Counted from the first letter of the stretch, positions 21,202 through 30,495 are shown. The stretch: DNA of 64,000 nucleotides from CAIZWU01 sp040386695 (GCA_040386695.1 JAZKFB010000003.1:1-64000); one strand, 5' to 3'. Translations and numbers: made by a program. The notes: generated by a model from the letters alone, not told the origin.

Positions 21202-22161
21202 TCAGCCCGGCACCGTGAATGTCAGCAGCGGCTGCATGGCTCCGGAGGCGAACTTGCGGATACAGGAGAAAGTCAGCCCGTCGGTGCGGTTTTTGGTGCT
21301 GCCCCACATCATCGATCCCGACCGGATCCCGCATTTGGTCAGGGCCACCTTGTAGCCGCTGCGGCTGGTCAGATACAGGCCGGCCCCGTCGTAGGCGAAG
21401 GACATGCCGGGCCGCAGCGCGATGTCGCTGGCCCCGCCGCGCTGCAGGAATTCCGCCATCGCGTCCTCCGCCACTCCCACCGGCCTGCAGCTGGCGGTCA
21501 CCTTGAAGCTGGTCTGCAGGATGTCGACGATGCCCACGCTGTCCGCGCGGCACATGTCCGTGGTGATCTCGCTTTTGATCGTCCACCCGTCCTCCGTCTC
21601 GATCCCCAGAAGGGTCACATCGGCGTCCGGGTTGAAATCACCCTCCCCGTCCGGCACCCCGTAATTGCCGGTCCAGGGCTCCGTGAGAATCAGTGGCGCG
21701 TCGAAGGTGCTCACCGGGGCGGCATGGACAGTCTGGGTGATGATGGCCCCGGTGGCGCTGTCCACCGCCGCGATGCCCGTGAACGTGAGGCCGCCGAAAA
21801 GGGTTTTGCTGGCGGACAGGTTCAGGTCCGGCAGGGTGGTGGGACCGGCGCGGGCCACGGTGGTCACCATCTGCGGGGCGATGAATGGCTTGATGACCAG
21901 CGCGCCGCTGAGCACGCTGGTGCCGGGCACCCGGCCGGAGGCGGCGGACAGCAGGGTGAGAGCCTCCCCCAGCCACTGCCCGGACGGGGTAAAGGCCACA
22001 GTGACGCTGCGGGATTTCATCCTCTCCTCCAGGAGGCCGTGCGCGTCCGTGGCCACATCGAAACCCTCCGGGTTGATGGTCACGTTGATATCATCCTTCG
22101 TGATGAATTTCAGGCCGGCCCATTCGATTTGCGCGGGGCCTTTGATAACGGTGGTGGACAT
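21202..22161 (-). CDS. Putative major tail (tube) protein
   Basis: A 319-aa protein from ATG 22161; the open frame extends upstream to 22455 but that part shadows the previous gene. It is beta-rich, starts with ITKDDINVTINPEGFDVATD and contains WTGNYGVPDGEGDFNPDADV. It follows head-tail connector genes, the place of the tail tube gene in long-tailed phages. The leader is C/A-rich (CACCCACCCACCACCCACCC, then ATATATT). Assignment rests on position and fold impression only. Confidence 0.55.
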   Translation of the reverse strand: MSTTVIKGPAQIEWAGLKFITKDDINVTINPEGFDVATDAHGLLEERMKSRSVTVAFTPSGQWLGEALTLLSAASGRVPGTSVLSGALVIKPFIAPQMVTTVARAGPTTLPDLNLSASKTLFGGLTFTGIAAVDSATGAIITQTVHAAPVSTFDAPLILTEPWTGNYGVPDGEGDFNPDADVTLLGIETEDGWTIKSEITTDMCRADSVGIVDILQTSFKVTASCRPVGVAEDAMAEFLQRGGASDIALRPGMSFAYDGAGLYLTSRSGYKVALTKCGIRSGSMMWGSTKNRTDGLTFSCIRKFASGAMQPLLTFTVPG

Positions 22162-22231
22162 AATATATGGGTGGGTGGTGGGTGGGTGCCCGTCCGGCGG
22201 GCGTTTAAAAGGGTGTTTAAAGAGGGCCGCT

Positions 22232-22756
22232 TTACGGCGGCGGCGGGCTCGCCGTGCCGCTGGCGAAATTGAGGCGCACGGGGTCATGACTGACGCCGGC
22301 GGCGTATTCCCAGACGAGGTTCCAGGCGCTGATGCCGGGCTCATCCTCATCCGCCGCGATGCTTTTGAGGACGATGCCGCCGCCGCCCAGCGCCTTGCCG
22401 TCCTCGGCTGTCGGCTTGTGGTGCTGCAGCAGCAGGGCGCACACCTCCGCCACATAGTCGGCGGGCTGGCCGCTGCCGCCGGATCCCCGGTTGAGCGTGA
22501 TGTTCTCGCGCACCCGGCAGTTGTAGCGCCCCGGGGAAAGGTAGGGCGTGCTCGCCGAGTGCGCCCCGAAGTCCCCGCCCAGCGGATAGACGATCACGCA
22601 GATGCCGAACCTGCCCATGCCCGTCTTCACCCGGCTCTCCAGGCTTTTATCATTGCCCGCGATGACGGGGATCTCCTTTTCCGCGCCGGTCCCCCGGAAA
22701 AACGGATCGTCGGAAAGATACCGGACCACGGCCTGCTGCACCTGGGTGAGTGTCAT
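22232..22756 (-). CDS. Putative tail terminator (Mu gp37-like position)
   Basis: A 174-aa protein starting MTLTQVQQAVVRYLSDDPFF, containing VIAGNDKSLESRVKTGMGRF, and ending Pro-rich. It sits between the gp36-like gene and the tube-like gene, where Mu-like phages encode gp37/tail-completion proteins. No diagnostic motif. It begins 12 bp after the previous stop. Confidence 0.5.
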   Translation of the reverse strand: MTLTQVQQAVVRYLSDDPFFRGTGAEKEIPVIAGNDKSLESRVKTGMGRFGICVIVYPLGGDFGAHSASTPYLSPGRYNCRVRENITLNRGSGGSGQPADYVAEVCALLLQHHKPTAEDGKALGGGGIVLKSIAADEDEPGISAWNLVWEYAAGVSHDPVRLNFASGTASPPPP

Positions 22757-22768
22757 GGGGATGGGGTG

Positions 22769-23218
22769 TCAGGGCGGGCCGTCGCCGAATATGATCTGGT
22801 TCTCGGATCCCCACGCGCCGGCGTCGGAGGCGGGGCTGGAGGGGGAGAGGGTTTCCGGCGGGGAGATTCCCGCATGGCCCTCCCTCACCTCCTGCAGCTG
22901 GTTCTCCGCGTCCCGCAGGCCGTCCTTGCGCAGATCATCAAAGTCGATGCCGGACTGCGGCAGCCGCGTGGCCAGCTCCCGCCGCAGCAGGTGGATGGTG
23001 GCGCTCTCCAGCTCCGGGGGCACCGTGCCCTCCGGCCCCAGGGCATACTTGCCGCTGGCGGCGACCGCGCCGCGCACCCGGTTGACGGTGCGGCGGATGC
23101 ACCCGGGCACCACGGACGCCCCGGCTGTCAGGGCCAGCGCGGAGAACGCGTCATACTCCCCGTCCGCGAGGGCCTCGCGCACGCTGTCGTCGTTGATGGT
23201 CAGCCAGGTTTCAGCCAT
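22769..23218 (-). CDS. Putative head-tail connector (Mu gp36-like position)
   Basis: A 149-aa protein from ATG 23218 (MAETWLTINDDSVREAL); an upstream in-frame Met at 23269 overlaps the previous gene. It is mostly helical, with INDDSVREALADGEYDAFSA and LPRRELATRL-like stretches resembling small connector proteins such as the DUF1320/gp36 group. Assigned by gene order. Confidence 0.5.
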   Translation of the reverse strand: MAETWLTINDDSVREALADGEYDAFSALALTAGASVVPGCIRRTVNRVRGAVAASGKYALGPEGTVPPELESATIHLLRRELATRLPQSGIDFDDLRKDGLRDAENQLQEVREGHAGISPPETLSPSSPASDAGAWGSENQIIFGDGPP

Positions 23219-23231
23219 GAGGGGAAAAGGG

Positions 23232-23444
23232 TCAGCCGGCCTTGGTGAAATCCATGTGATAGGTTTCACCCGGGGTGAAGGTGCCGATCAGTTCAGGATT
23301 CGTGATCTCCATCGTCAGGGATCCGGACGGCGTGAATTTGGAGTAAGTGTTATCCTCCTTTTGTCCGTTCGAGACGGGCGACATTTTCAGGGTGTCGCCG
23401 TATTCCGTGCGGGTGATGCTGTCGATTTTGAATTTGGCTCTCAT
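23232..23444 (-). CDS. Small conserved-type phage protein
   Basis: A 70-aa protein that includes KFTPSGSLTMEITNPELIGT followed by FTPGETYHMDF. The pattern TPSGxLTMxITNP..FxPGxxYxxDF is recurrent in small phage proteins located near capsid genes. It is probably a minor structural or assembly factor. It lies just after the major capsid gene. Confidence 0.6.
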   Translation of the reverse strand: MRAKFKIDSITRTEYGDTLKMSPVSNGQKEDNTYSKFTPSGSLTMEITNPELIGTFTPGETYHMDFTKAG

Positions 23445-23577
23445 GATTTGCGGGTGCTGGCTTTGAAAAGATAGTGAGGGGAGGGGTGTGGACTCCGGCG
23501 GCGGCCGCCGCCGATGAAACGGCCGCGCGCCGGAGCCACGTTTTCCCCCTAGCGATTGGTTTTCCGCGTCCCGGCGG

Positions 23578-24519
23578 TCAGGCCGCGTTGAAGTTGAGCA
23601 GGACGCAGGCGGCGGCGTTGGTCACCTTGGGTTTGGTGAACCAGTCCATCTTGGCCACCTCGCCGCGTCCGTCCGGGCGGATGTAGCTGCCGGACTTCAT
23701 GATCTCGCCGCGCGGGGCGAAGGTCTTCATGAACGACTGGTCGCGCCGTGTCGGGGTGTCGTTGCCCACGAAGATCAGCACCTGGTTGTCCAGATTCCAG
23801 GCCAGGTTCTCCGCCGTGCCCTCCGGTGAATTGTCATAAACCGTCAGCGAGTGCAGCACCTCCGGCGAGCCCATGATCAGGCCGCTCAGATCCTGCAGAC
23901 TGGGGGTGGCGGTGGTTTTGGCCCCGCCCTTGTAGAGGGCGCGGATGCTGTTGTGGTTGCTCATGCGCAGGCCGGCGCTGGCCCCGAATAGAATGCGCAG
24001 GCGCAGGTTGCTGCCCGCCTTCACGGCTTTGTAGACGCCCAGGATGGCGGTCTCGATGGTGAGCTTCAGGTCCACGTTGGAGGCCTGGGCCGCGTTGATG
24101 TCGGTGCCCGCGCCGGCGGCGGCCAGGGCGACGCTGAGGACGTCCACCTCATTGGCCAGAGCAGCGGCCTCAGCCGCCTCGTCCGCGCGGTCCATGAGGG
24201 TGACCTCCAGCTCCTCCTCCCCCATTTTCTCGATTTCATCAATGGGGGCGTCGATGGCGTTGGCGACCAGCTCATCATTGATCAGGGTGCCGCCGGTCTC
24301 CAGCTGGGCGGCGGGGCCGTTGATCACGCGTTTCGTGTTCATCACGCGGAACGGAGCGCGGCTGTCGTAGGCCCAGTACTGGAATTTGATCCCCGGCACG
24401 GGGCAGACGGGGGCGAGGAATTTAGCGATGCGCATGCGGTCCATGGCGCTTTGTCCGGCCCCGCGGGCGTAGTTGCGGACCTTGGCGCTGGAGGCCACAC
24501 GGCTGAGTTGGGAAGGCAT
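23578..24519 (-). CDS. Major capsid protein
   Basis: A 313-aa protein from ATG 24519; the frame is open upstream but uses atypical codons there. It follows the protease/scaffold and decoration genes and has the size and composition of an HK97-fold major capsid protein: a helical N-terminus, an E-rich segment (IDEIEKMGEEELEVTLMDRA), and C-terminal APRGEIMKSGSYIRPDGRGE. In transposable phages the major head protein occupies this slot. The leader before the start lacks Shine-Dalgarno. Confidence 0.72.
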   Translation of the reverse strand: MPSQLSRVASSAKVRNYARGAGQSAMDRMRIAKFLAPVCPVPGIKFQYWAYDSRAPFRVMNTKRVINGPAAQLETGGTLINDELVANAIDAPIDEIEKMGEEELEVTLMDRADEAAEAAALANEVDVLSVALAAAGAGTDINAAQASNVDLKLTIETAILGVYKAVKAGSNLRLRILFGASAGLRMSNHNSIRALYKGGAKTTATPSLQDLSGLIMGSPEVLHSLTVYDNSPEGTAENLAWNLDNQVLIFVGNDTPTRRDQSFMKTFAPRGEIMKSGSYIRPDGRGEVAKMDWFTKPKVTNAAACVLLNFNAA

Positions 24520-24601
24520 AATTGGGTATGGATTGGATTTTTGGTAAGGCCGGGCCGGTGTTGAATCCGGATGTGCCCCGTCCGGGGTTTGGTTACAGGG
24601 A

Positions 24602-24979
24602 TCAGGTGGTGGTCTGGGCGGGGGCAACCAGCGCCAGGGCCCCGGCGGCGTAGGTCACGCTCTCGGCGGCCTGCGCGCAGCCGATGCCGGAGGTGACCGT
24701 TTTCAGGAAACCGGGGTTGCCGGTGTCCACCATCAGCTTGGCGGCGCGCGTGACGCTGGCGGAGATCAGCACGCGGTGCTCGCGCTCCCCGGTGAAGGGG
24801 AGGAAACTGCCGCGCGCCCCGCTGTCCACATCCTCCTCCGCCACATAGGCGGCGATGTCCGCCTGCGCGGTGACGGGGGTGACGGTGTCGGCGGCGGCGG
24901 TGAGCTTGCAGAGCATGCCCTTGGTGATGGCGGCGGCGGCGAGCATGGGGCGCGGGCCGGGACCTCTGACGTTGTTCAT
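24602..24979 (-). CDS. Putative capsid decoration protein
   Basis: A 125-aa protein (MNNVRGPGPRPMLAAAAITK, then KLTAAADTVTPVTAQADIAA). The pattern of a small Ala/Thr/Val-rich protein with a repeated AITKGxLxKL..ADxVxP theme resembles capsid cement/DUF2190-type proteins, which stabilise the shell. It sits between scaffold and capsid genes. The start ATG 24979 has a C/A-rich leader (CACCCACCACCCGCACTTAC). Confidence 0.6.
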   Translation of the reverse strand: MNNVRGPGPRPMLAAAAITKGMLCKLTAAADTVTPVTAQADIAAYVAEEDVDSGARGSFLPFTGEREHRVLISASVTRAAKLMVDTGNPGFLKTVTSGIGCAQAAESVTYAAGALALVAPAQTTT

Positions 24980-25043
24980 GGGTAAGTGCGGGTGGTGGGT
25001 GATTTTGGTTGTTCGGGACTGGCTGGCTGCCGGCGGCGCGGCT

Positions 25044-25586
25044 TTAGGCGGCGCGGCGGGCTTTGACCTCCGCCTCGGCCTCCGTCCAGGAGGCGGCGAA
25101 GGAGAGTTTCTTGTCGCGGGCGATCGCGGTGGCCCGGGCGCTGATGGCCTCATACTCCGCGTCCTGCGCGGCGGCGGCGTCGGACGGCGCGTCCTCCGTG
25201 CTTCCCGCGCCGGTGGGGTCGAAAGCCTTGCTGGCGGGCAGCGCGTTGAGCGCCTTCACGGCGGCGTCCCCGCCGGCGGTGAGGCTGTCCGTCCACCATT
25301 TGATGGATTCCGCGTCCTTGGCGGGGATGCGCCCGGCCTTCACGGCCGCGTCCACCTGTGTTTTGGCGGTGGCGGCTTTGGCGGCCTTGACCTCCGCCTC
25401 CAGTTCGGTGATGCGCGTGTCTTTGGCGGTGAGGGTGGAGGCGTGCGCCGCCTTCACGGCGGGATCCCCACCGTCTTTGAGTGCGGCGAGGCGGGCGGTG
25501 ACGAGAGCGGGCGCGCCGTCGCTGGCCACCTCCGTCTGGCTGAGGATTCCGGCGGCAATGAGGGCCGCCACGATGTTTTTTTCCAT
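25044..25586 (-). CDS. Internal-start scaffold protein (Mu gpZ-like)
   Basis: This nested in-frame product of about 180 aa starts at ATG 25586 and shares the C-terminus of the protease. The preceding sequence reads AACCCAAACCCAACCAGCACC, the same C/A-rich, Shine-Dalgarno-free style found before most phage starts here. In Mu, gpZ arises the same way within gene I. Confidence 0.55.
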   Translation of the reverse strand: MEKNIVAALIAAGILSQTEVASDGAPALVTARLAALKDGGDPAVKAAHASTLTAKDTRITELEAEVKAAKAATAKTQVDAAVKAGRIPAKDAESIKWWTDSLTAGGDAAVKALNALPASKAFDPTGAGSTEDAPSDAAAAQDAEYEAISARATAIARDKKLSFAASWTEAEAEVKARRAA

Positions 25587-26177
25587 GGTGCTGGTTGGGT
25601 TTGGGTTCTGTGGTGGCCCGTCCGCAGGCAGCTGCGGAGGGAAAAGGTTTGAGGCGTGACGGGCCTGCACCGCGCCGATCGCGCGGAAGGCGGGATCATT
25701 GACCAGACCGCCCAGTGGCCCGGTGTCGCGGAGGCCCTTCACGGTTCTGGAGACGCGGTCGTAGCGGAACTCCGGGCTGAAATAGCTGTATTCCCCGTCC
25801 GTGATGGCGGCCCGCGCGGCGGTGGTCCAGTCCACCTGGCACACCACGCCCCGCCCTTCGACCCAGCGGAATGATCTGGGCCTGCCGCTGGAGCGGCCGC
25901 CGGCATGGTCATAGTCAAAGTAAGGAGCCACGGTTCCCGCCAGCCGCACGGCCAGATCCGCCTGCAGCCGCTCCGCCGTGGCGGCGTCCACGATGACGGT
26001 GATCTCCTCGGGCTTCCCGCCCACCGTGGCCACGATAATGTTCTCACCGGCGGGCATGTAGACAAACTCGCTGGCCGCCGCCGCCCCGGCGGGCACGGGC
26101 TGCGCTTTGGCCAGCACCGCCATGTCATGGGGGGCCGTGTTTAAATGGGCTTTTACAGTAACGTAATTCCGTTTCAT
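25044..26177 (-). CDS. Mu gpI-like capsid protease fused in frame with scaffold
   Basis: A 377-aa protein. The first half has YFDYDHAGGRSSGRP and SYFSPEFRYD, matching the Mu gpI protease (YDHxxG and EYxYxSPEF patterns). The second half, after a short Pro/Asn linker, is an Ala/Lys/Glu coiled coil typical of scaffold (Mu gpZ). An internal Met at 25586 (MEKNIVAALIAAG, residue 198) is preceded by a C/A-rich stretch like other starts in this phage, so separate scaffold translation is plausible. The gene start overlaps the portal stop (ATGA). Confidence 0.82.
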   Translation of the reverse strand: MKRNYVTVKAHLNTAPHDMAVLAKAQPVPAGAAAASEFVYMPAGENIIVATVGGKPEEITVIVDAATAERLQADLAVRLAGTVAPYFDYDHAGGRSSGRPRSFRWVEGRGVVCQVDWTTAARAAITDGEYSYFSPEFRYDRVSRTVKGLRDTGPLGGLVNDPAFRAIGAVQARHASNLFPPQLPADGPPQNPNPTSTMEKNIVAALIAAGILSQTEVASDGAPALVTARLAALKDGGDPAVKAAHASTLTAKDTRITELEAEVKAAKAATAKTQVDAAVKAGRIPAKDAESIKWWTDSLTAGGDAAVKALNALPASKAFDPTGAGSTEDAPSDAAAAQDAEYEAISARATAIARDKKLSFAASWTEAEAEVKARRAA

Positions 26178-27778
26178 GGCGCGGGCTCGGGTTCAGGGTT
26201 GAGAGGGTCGCCCAGCACGGCGGCGTGGCCGTCCGCCGCCGCCTGCTCCAGCACGCGGGCAAGAGTGTCCGTCAGCTCGGCCGTGAACGGGTCGGGAACC
26301 ACGCCGGGCACGGTGGCGCGCGCCGCCTTGGCGGGCTCGCCGGGTTTGTCCTTTTCGTCAGGCTCCGCTGCGGGCTTCGCGGGTTCGCCGGGTTTTGGCG
26401 GCACGGGCGGTTCGCCGGGCTTGGCGGGATCCTTCGGGGCCGGCGCTCCGCCGATCGTCTCCTCCCCGTCCGCCGGCATGGGGATGCCGTGGCGGTCATA
26501 TAAATACTCGACCGGCAGGCGCATGCCCATGGTGATCAGGATTTTGTCCCGCTCCGCCTTCTTCTGCTCGTCCTCCGCCTCGGGCAGTTCGCAGCGGATT
26601 TCGGGGCACTCGCTGGTGTCCCCGTAGTTGAGCTGGATGATGGCGCGGGCCAGCTGGTGGGTCAGCACGGTGGCCACCGCCCCGCCGCACGCGGCCAGCC
26701 GCTCCCGGCGCACGGTCTGGTGGACCTTCCCCAGGGCGAAGCTGCCGCCGCCGTCCTTGCCCGTGTCCGCGCTCAGCGTCTGCCCGAGGATGAGGATATC
26801 CGCCGCCTGGTCCGCCAGGTCGATGATCAGCTTCTGCGGCAGACTTCCGGCCGCGTGGTTGGCCTCCTGCATCTTCAGATCCGTGCCCTCCGGAAAAGCG
26901 GCCCAGCCGTTGTTGCCCAGATTGGCCAGCATGGCGCAGACCGTGGCCTTCACATTGGTGTCCCCGGCGCGGTAGGTGGCCCACCGGAAGGGGCTGCCGA
27001 AAAGCTGCGCGTAACTGAGAAGCCACTCCGGACCGTAGGTCGCGGCGATCCAGTATTTGGCCAGGCTGCGCAGGGGCGCGGCCACGCTGGGGTGGCCGTC
27101 GTGCCCCGGGAAGATGCCGGTCAGAAACTGGTGCGGGGGGAAATCTGTCAGGCGGCTGGAGCTGCGGCCGTCCGGCCGGAACATCAGCCTGTCCGCCGTG
27201 CCGGCCGCGCCGCCGCCCCAGGACTGGGCGTAGGCGTAGTGGCTGCTGCCCGTTTTGCGCAGGGCGCGGGGCAGGCAGGCCTGGCCGCCGCCGCCGGCGT
27301 CGGAGCGCATCTCCCAAAGGATCTCCATCACCGCGTGCCCCTGCACGGTGCCGCCGGCCAGGTGGCGCAGTGCGCCCTCCAGACTGCACTCCAGCGCGGT
27401 GATGTCCGGGCACATGCCCCACAGGGCGCGCTTCACCAGGGCCGCCTTCTCCTCCGCCGCCGGCGTGGCCGGCGTGCCGTCGTCATCGCTCCAGGCGTGG
27501 ACGTTATACGGGGCGGCCTCCACCGCCTCGCGCAGCGTCCTCACATTGTGCTGCAGGCGCGCCCACGAATCCTGCATGACCGTGAAGAGAGCCAGCTGGT
27601 CGGTCAGGTCGCCCGTCAGTCCGTTGACCAGGATGGACTCCACCGTGCCGGGCAGCAGCCGGCGGGTCAGTCCGTGCTCCATCCACCGGTCCTCCACCAT
27701 GGGCGGCGGCATCGCGGGCGGCGCGGCGGACGCGGGCCGGCCGGCGGAGGGTTTGGCGCTGTAACGTTTTTTGGACAC
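26174..27778 (-). CDS. Mu gp29-like portal protein (DUF935)
   Basis: A 534-aa portal protein. Typical features are VESILVNGLTGDLTDQLALF, MDSWxR-like QDSWARLQHNVRTLREAV, HAVMEILWEM, and a central RSLAKYWIAATYGPEWLLSY. The portal forms the dodecameric DNA gate of the capsid. The C-terminal 90 residues are a charged Pro-rich tail with repeated KPGEP units, longer than usual. The stop overlaps the protease start. Confidence 0.88.
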   Translation of the reverse strand: MSKKRYSAKPSAGRPASAAPPAMPPPMVEDRWMEHGLTRRLLPGTVESILVNGLTGDLTDQLALFTVMQDSWARLQHNVRTLREAVEAAPYNVHAWSDDDGTPATPAAEEKAALVKRALWGMCPDITALECSLEGALRHLAGGTVQGHAVMEILWEMRSDAGGGGQACLPRALRKTGSSHYAYAQSWGGGAAGTADRLMFRPDGRSSSRLTDFPPHQFLTGIFPGHDGHPSVAAPLRSLAKYWIAATYGPEWLLSYAQLFGSPFRWATYRAGDTNVKATVCAMLANLGNNGWAAFPEGTDLKMQEANHAAGSLPQKLIIDLADQAADILILGQTLSADTGKDGGGSFALGKVHQTVRRERLAACGGAVATVLTHQLARAIIQLNYGDTSECPEIRCELPEAEDEQKKAERDKILITMGMRLPVEYLYDRHGIPMPADGEETIGGAPAPKDPAKPGEPPVPPKPGEPAKPAAEPDEKDKPGEPAKAARATVPGVVPDPFTAELTDTLARVLEQAAADGHAAVLGDPLNPEPEPAP

Positions 27779-27933
27779 GGGGGGCGGGAAAATGGGGGCG
27801 GAACGCGGGAAATGGGCGGATGCGGAAAACCGGGGTGTGATCGGGGCGGAAAATGGCCCGGGTTAACAGTGGTTAACGGGGAGGTTATGGGCCTCCGGCG
27901 GCGGGGCGGGGTGACGGGGGCGGAAAGAGGTTT

Positions 27934-29652
27934 TTAAATGTTATAAGGGCCTTCCCGGGCGGCGGGGTCAAAAGTGCTGATCCAGGGGGTGCGGCCCATG
28001 CCGCCGCCGCCCATGACCACGCCGGCGGCGGACTCGGCATCGAAGGCTCCGCGCGGCCCGTCCTGCACGCCGTGCTCGGCCAGAGCCAGGGCCCAGAAGT
28101 GGTCCGCGTGCTCCGTGAACCCCTCCTCGTCCTGCGTCTTTTCGGCGGCGATGCTCACGCGCTGGCCGTTGGCGCTGACCACGCGCTCAGGCAGGTGCAG
28201 ACTTTCCTCCAGATCCTTGTCGGTGGGGATCTCGATTAGTTTGTCGTCAAAGAGCCGGGCGAGGTTGATGGCCATCAGCTCGGTGACGGCCATGGTGGGC
28301 GATTTGCGGCCGGAGGCGGCCACATCCGGTGTCACCGGCACGGTGGAGGCGAAGTGCACGGGGATCACCAGATCCCCGTAAAGTCCCCTCAGCTCATCCG
28401 TCAGACCGGTGCCGAGACCCGTGAAGTCCATGGCGATGCGGCGGATCCGGTGCCCCACCACGCTCATCAGATTCTGCATCTGCCGGCGCTGGAAATCCAG
28501 ACGCATGTCCCTCATCCGCAGCAGGGCCACCAGCCGGCGCATGTTCGCCACCTTCTGGATCACGGCCACCACGGAGGCGTCGCGGTTGCGGCCCACATCC
28601 TGGCCCACATAAAAATCCCCGTCCGTCAGACGGTAAAGCCGCTGCAGCGTGGCCGGGGACCACACCTGCTCATCCCGGGCGAAGGACGGGGCGCGGCACG
28701 CGGAATGGATCAGATCCCACGTCAGCAGGCTGCCGGATTCCGCGCTGGGCTGGTTCTCGTAGTTCTGGAGATATTCGCGCTTATCGCCCGCCTCCTCCTG
28801 CGCCTCCTCCGGGGTCAGCGGGCGCTTGGTCTTCAGGGATGTGATCGTCAACGGGGCCACCGGATCGTTGTGACTGATGGCCCACGCCCCGCTGCGCGTC
28901 ATGCTGCTGACCGGAAACTCCCCGCGGCGGATCCAGCGGTTGAAGAGGGAATTAGGGCCGTTGTGCGTGCTGGCCACGCGGCACAGAAACTCCGGATTGC
29001 TGGAGATGATGGGCTCCGCCGCCGCCCACATCTTGGCGGCGTTCTCGTGGAAGGCCCATTCATCCAGAATCAGATCCGCGCTGAAGCCGCGCGCCGTGCG
29101 CGGGCTGGCGGCGAGGATGAGGATTCTTCCCGTCTTGGTCACCTCCACGCCGTTCTCCATCACCTTCAGGGTCACGCCCAGGCGGTACTGGCAGTCCTCC
29201 ACCTCCAGGCCGAACTCCTTCAGCTCCTCCGGCAGCGCGCCGCTGGCCTGGGTGATCTCGTCGGCCGCGCGGGCATAAGCGCCCAGAGCCTCGCTGACCT
29301 TGACGCCGAACTCCGCCCCGTTGCCCTTGCTGTTGGAGATGACGATGATGGTCCACGCGCTGATTTCCGGGCGGGCCAGCTGCTGCATCAGCCGGTCGCA
29401 GGCCCAGTGGGCCAGCACATGGCTTTTGCCGATCTGGCGCGACCATTCCAGAATGAGCATCTTGGTCTCCTTGTCCTGGAAGACGGGGATCTGATACTCG
29501 CGCAGATGCACCAGCGGCGCGGCCTGCCGCGCCGGGGCTTCCATGGCGCGCTCCGCTTTGGCGTGCGCGGTCCCGCCCAGGGACACCGTGGCCGCCAGCG
29601 CGGCGATCAGGGCCTTGCGGTTTTTGCCTTTGGGCGTGCCTCCCCGGATCAT
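27934..29652 (-). CDS. Terminase large subunit (Mu gp28-like)
   Basis: A 572-aa terminase ATPase/nuclease from ATG 29652, which overlaps the small-subunit stop. Walker A-like WSRQIGKS (70-77) and Walker B LILDEW (194-199) are clear. The C-terminal nuclease part begins around DFYVGQDVGRNRDASVV, with IAMDFTGLGTGL as a second acidic block. It pumps DNA into proheads and, in Mu-like phages, cuts within host DNA (headful). The frame extends upstream to 29814 but that is a shadow. Confidence 0.9.
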   Translation of the reverse strand: MIRGGTPKGKNRKALIAALAATVSLGGTAHAKAERAMEAPARQAAPLVHLREYQIPVFQDKETKMLILEWSRQIGKSHVLAHWACDRLMQQLARPEISAWTIIVISNSKGNGAEFGVKVSEALGAYARAADEITQASGALPEELKEFGLEVEDCQYRLGVTLKVMENGVEVTKTGRILILAASPRTARGFSADLILDEWAFHENAAKMWAAAEPIISSNPEFLCRVASTHNGPNSLFNRWIRRGEFPVSSMTRSGAWAISHNDPVAPLTITSLKTKRPLTPEEAQEEAGDKREYLQNYENQPSAESGSLLTWDLIHSACRAPSFARDEQVWSPATLQRLYRLTDGDFYVGQDVGRNRDASVVAVIQKVANMRRLVALLRMRDMRLDFQRRQMQNLMSVVGHRIRRIAMDFTGLGTGLTDELRGLYGDLVIPVHFASTVPVTPDVAASGRKSPTMAVTELMAINLARLFDDKLIEIPTDKDLEESLHLPERVVSANGQRVSIAAEKTQDEEGFTEHADHFWALALAEHGVQDGPRGAFDAESAAGVVMGGGGMGRTPWISTFDPAAREGPYNI

Positions 29653-30236
29653 GCGTCCTCCTTCCCTGGCCGCGCGGCGGCGGCCGGGCCATACACCCGC
29701 TGGCGGATGGCCTCGATGAATTCCCGGCCGGTCAGGTTCCGGTCTTTGGCCACGGCGCGCAGCTCCTCCGCCCGGGCCTCGCCGCGCAGCACCTCGGCGA
29801 TGATGGAGGCGCACTCCGTCTGGATGTCGAAGAGCTGGATCTCCAGCGCCCGCTCCGCGATGTTGGTGCGGCGGATGGCCACCATCTCCTTCACACTCAG
29901 TTCCCCCATGGTGGCGTCAAAGAGGCGCTTCTTGATGTTGCGGCGCAGCTGCTGGTCCAGGGTGCCGCCCTTTTTGTCGGGCTGCCATTTGTCCACCTCG
30001 CGGGCGGCCTCCGAGCTGCGGTCCAGCTTCCAGCGCAGGGCGTGCCGCTGGATCATTTCGCCGATCGCCGTTTCGCTCGTGGACACGCCTTTGTCGTGCA
30101 GCGTGCCGCCGATCTCCTCCAGCCCCTTGCCCTCCACGATGGCCGCGTAGAACACCCACTCGCGCAGGGCCAGCGACGGATCGGCCGCCGCCAGTCTGGC
30201 GTAGAGGGAGTCGGGACGTGGTTTTCTTGAGGACAC
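29649..30236 (-). CDS. Terminase small subunit (DUF3486, Mu gp27-like)
   Basis: A 195-aa helical protein. MSSRKPRPDSLYARL at the N-terminus and the pattern VxTSETAIGEMIQRHA match DUF3486/Mu gp27, the DNA-recognising small terminase. Translationally coupled to the large subunit by a 4-bp overlap. Confidence 0.8.
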   Translation of the reverse strand: MSSRKPRPDSLYARLAAADPSLALREWVFYAAIVEGKGLEEIGGTLHDKGVSTSETAIGEMIQRHALRWKLDRSSEAAREVDKWQPDKKGGTLDQQLRRNIKKRLFDATMGELSVKEMVAIRRTNIAERALEIQLFDIQTECASIIAEVLRGEARAEELRAVAKDRNLTGREFIEAIRQRVYGPAAAARPGKEDA

Positions 30237-30255
30237 GGGAATCAGATATTGTTTG

Positions 30256-30489
30256 TTATGGGCGTGTTGCGGCTTCCTTATCCGGGGCGGCCGCCAATGC
30301 CGCCTCCAGCTCTCCGAGCATTCCGATTTCCTTTGTGTGGTCTATCCGCCAGCTCGTGTCGCCGGGTTCGGCCGCCGGGTCATCGGTGGCCACACACCCA
30401 TGCGCGGCGCTCAGGGCGATCCCGATCGCGCGGATGGCGCGGGCAAAATCAAAGGGCGGGCGGGCGGCTGCGGTTTGGGGAATGGTCAT
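30256..30489 (-). CDS. Small unknown late protein
   Basis: A 77-aa protein containing IDHTKEIGMLGELEAALAAA. It lies between a winged-helix gene and the terminase. No family recognised. Confidence 0.5.
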   Translation of the reverse strand: MTIPQTAAARPPFDFARAIRAIGIALSAAHGCVATDDPAAEPGDTSWRIDHTKEIGMLGELEAALAAAPDKEAATRP

Positions 30490-30495
30490 GAGCGG

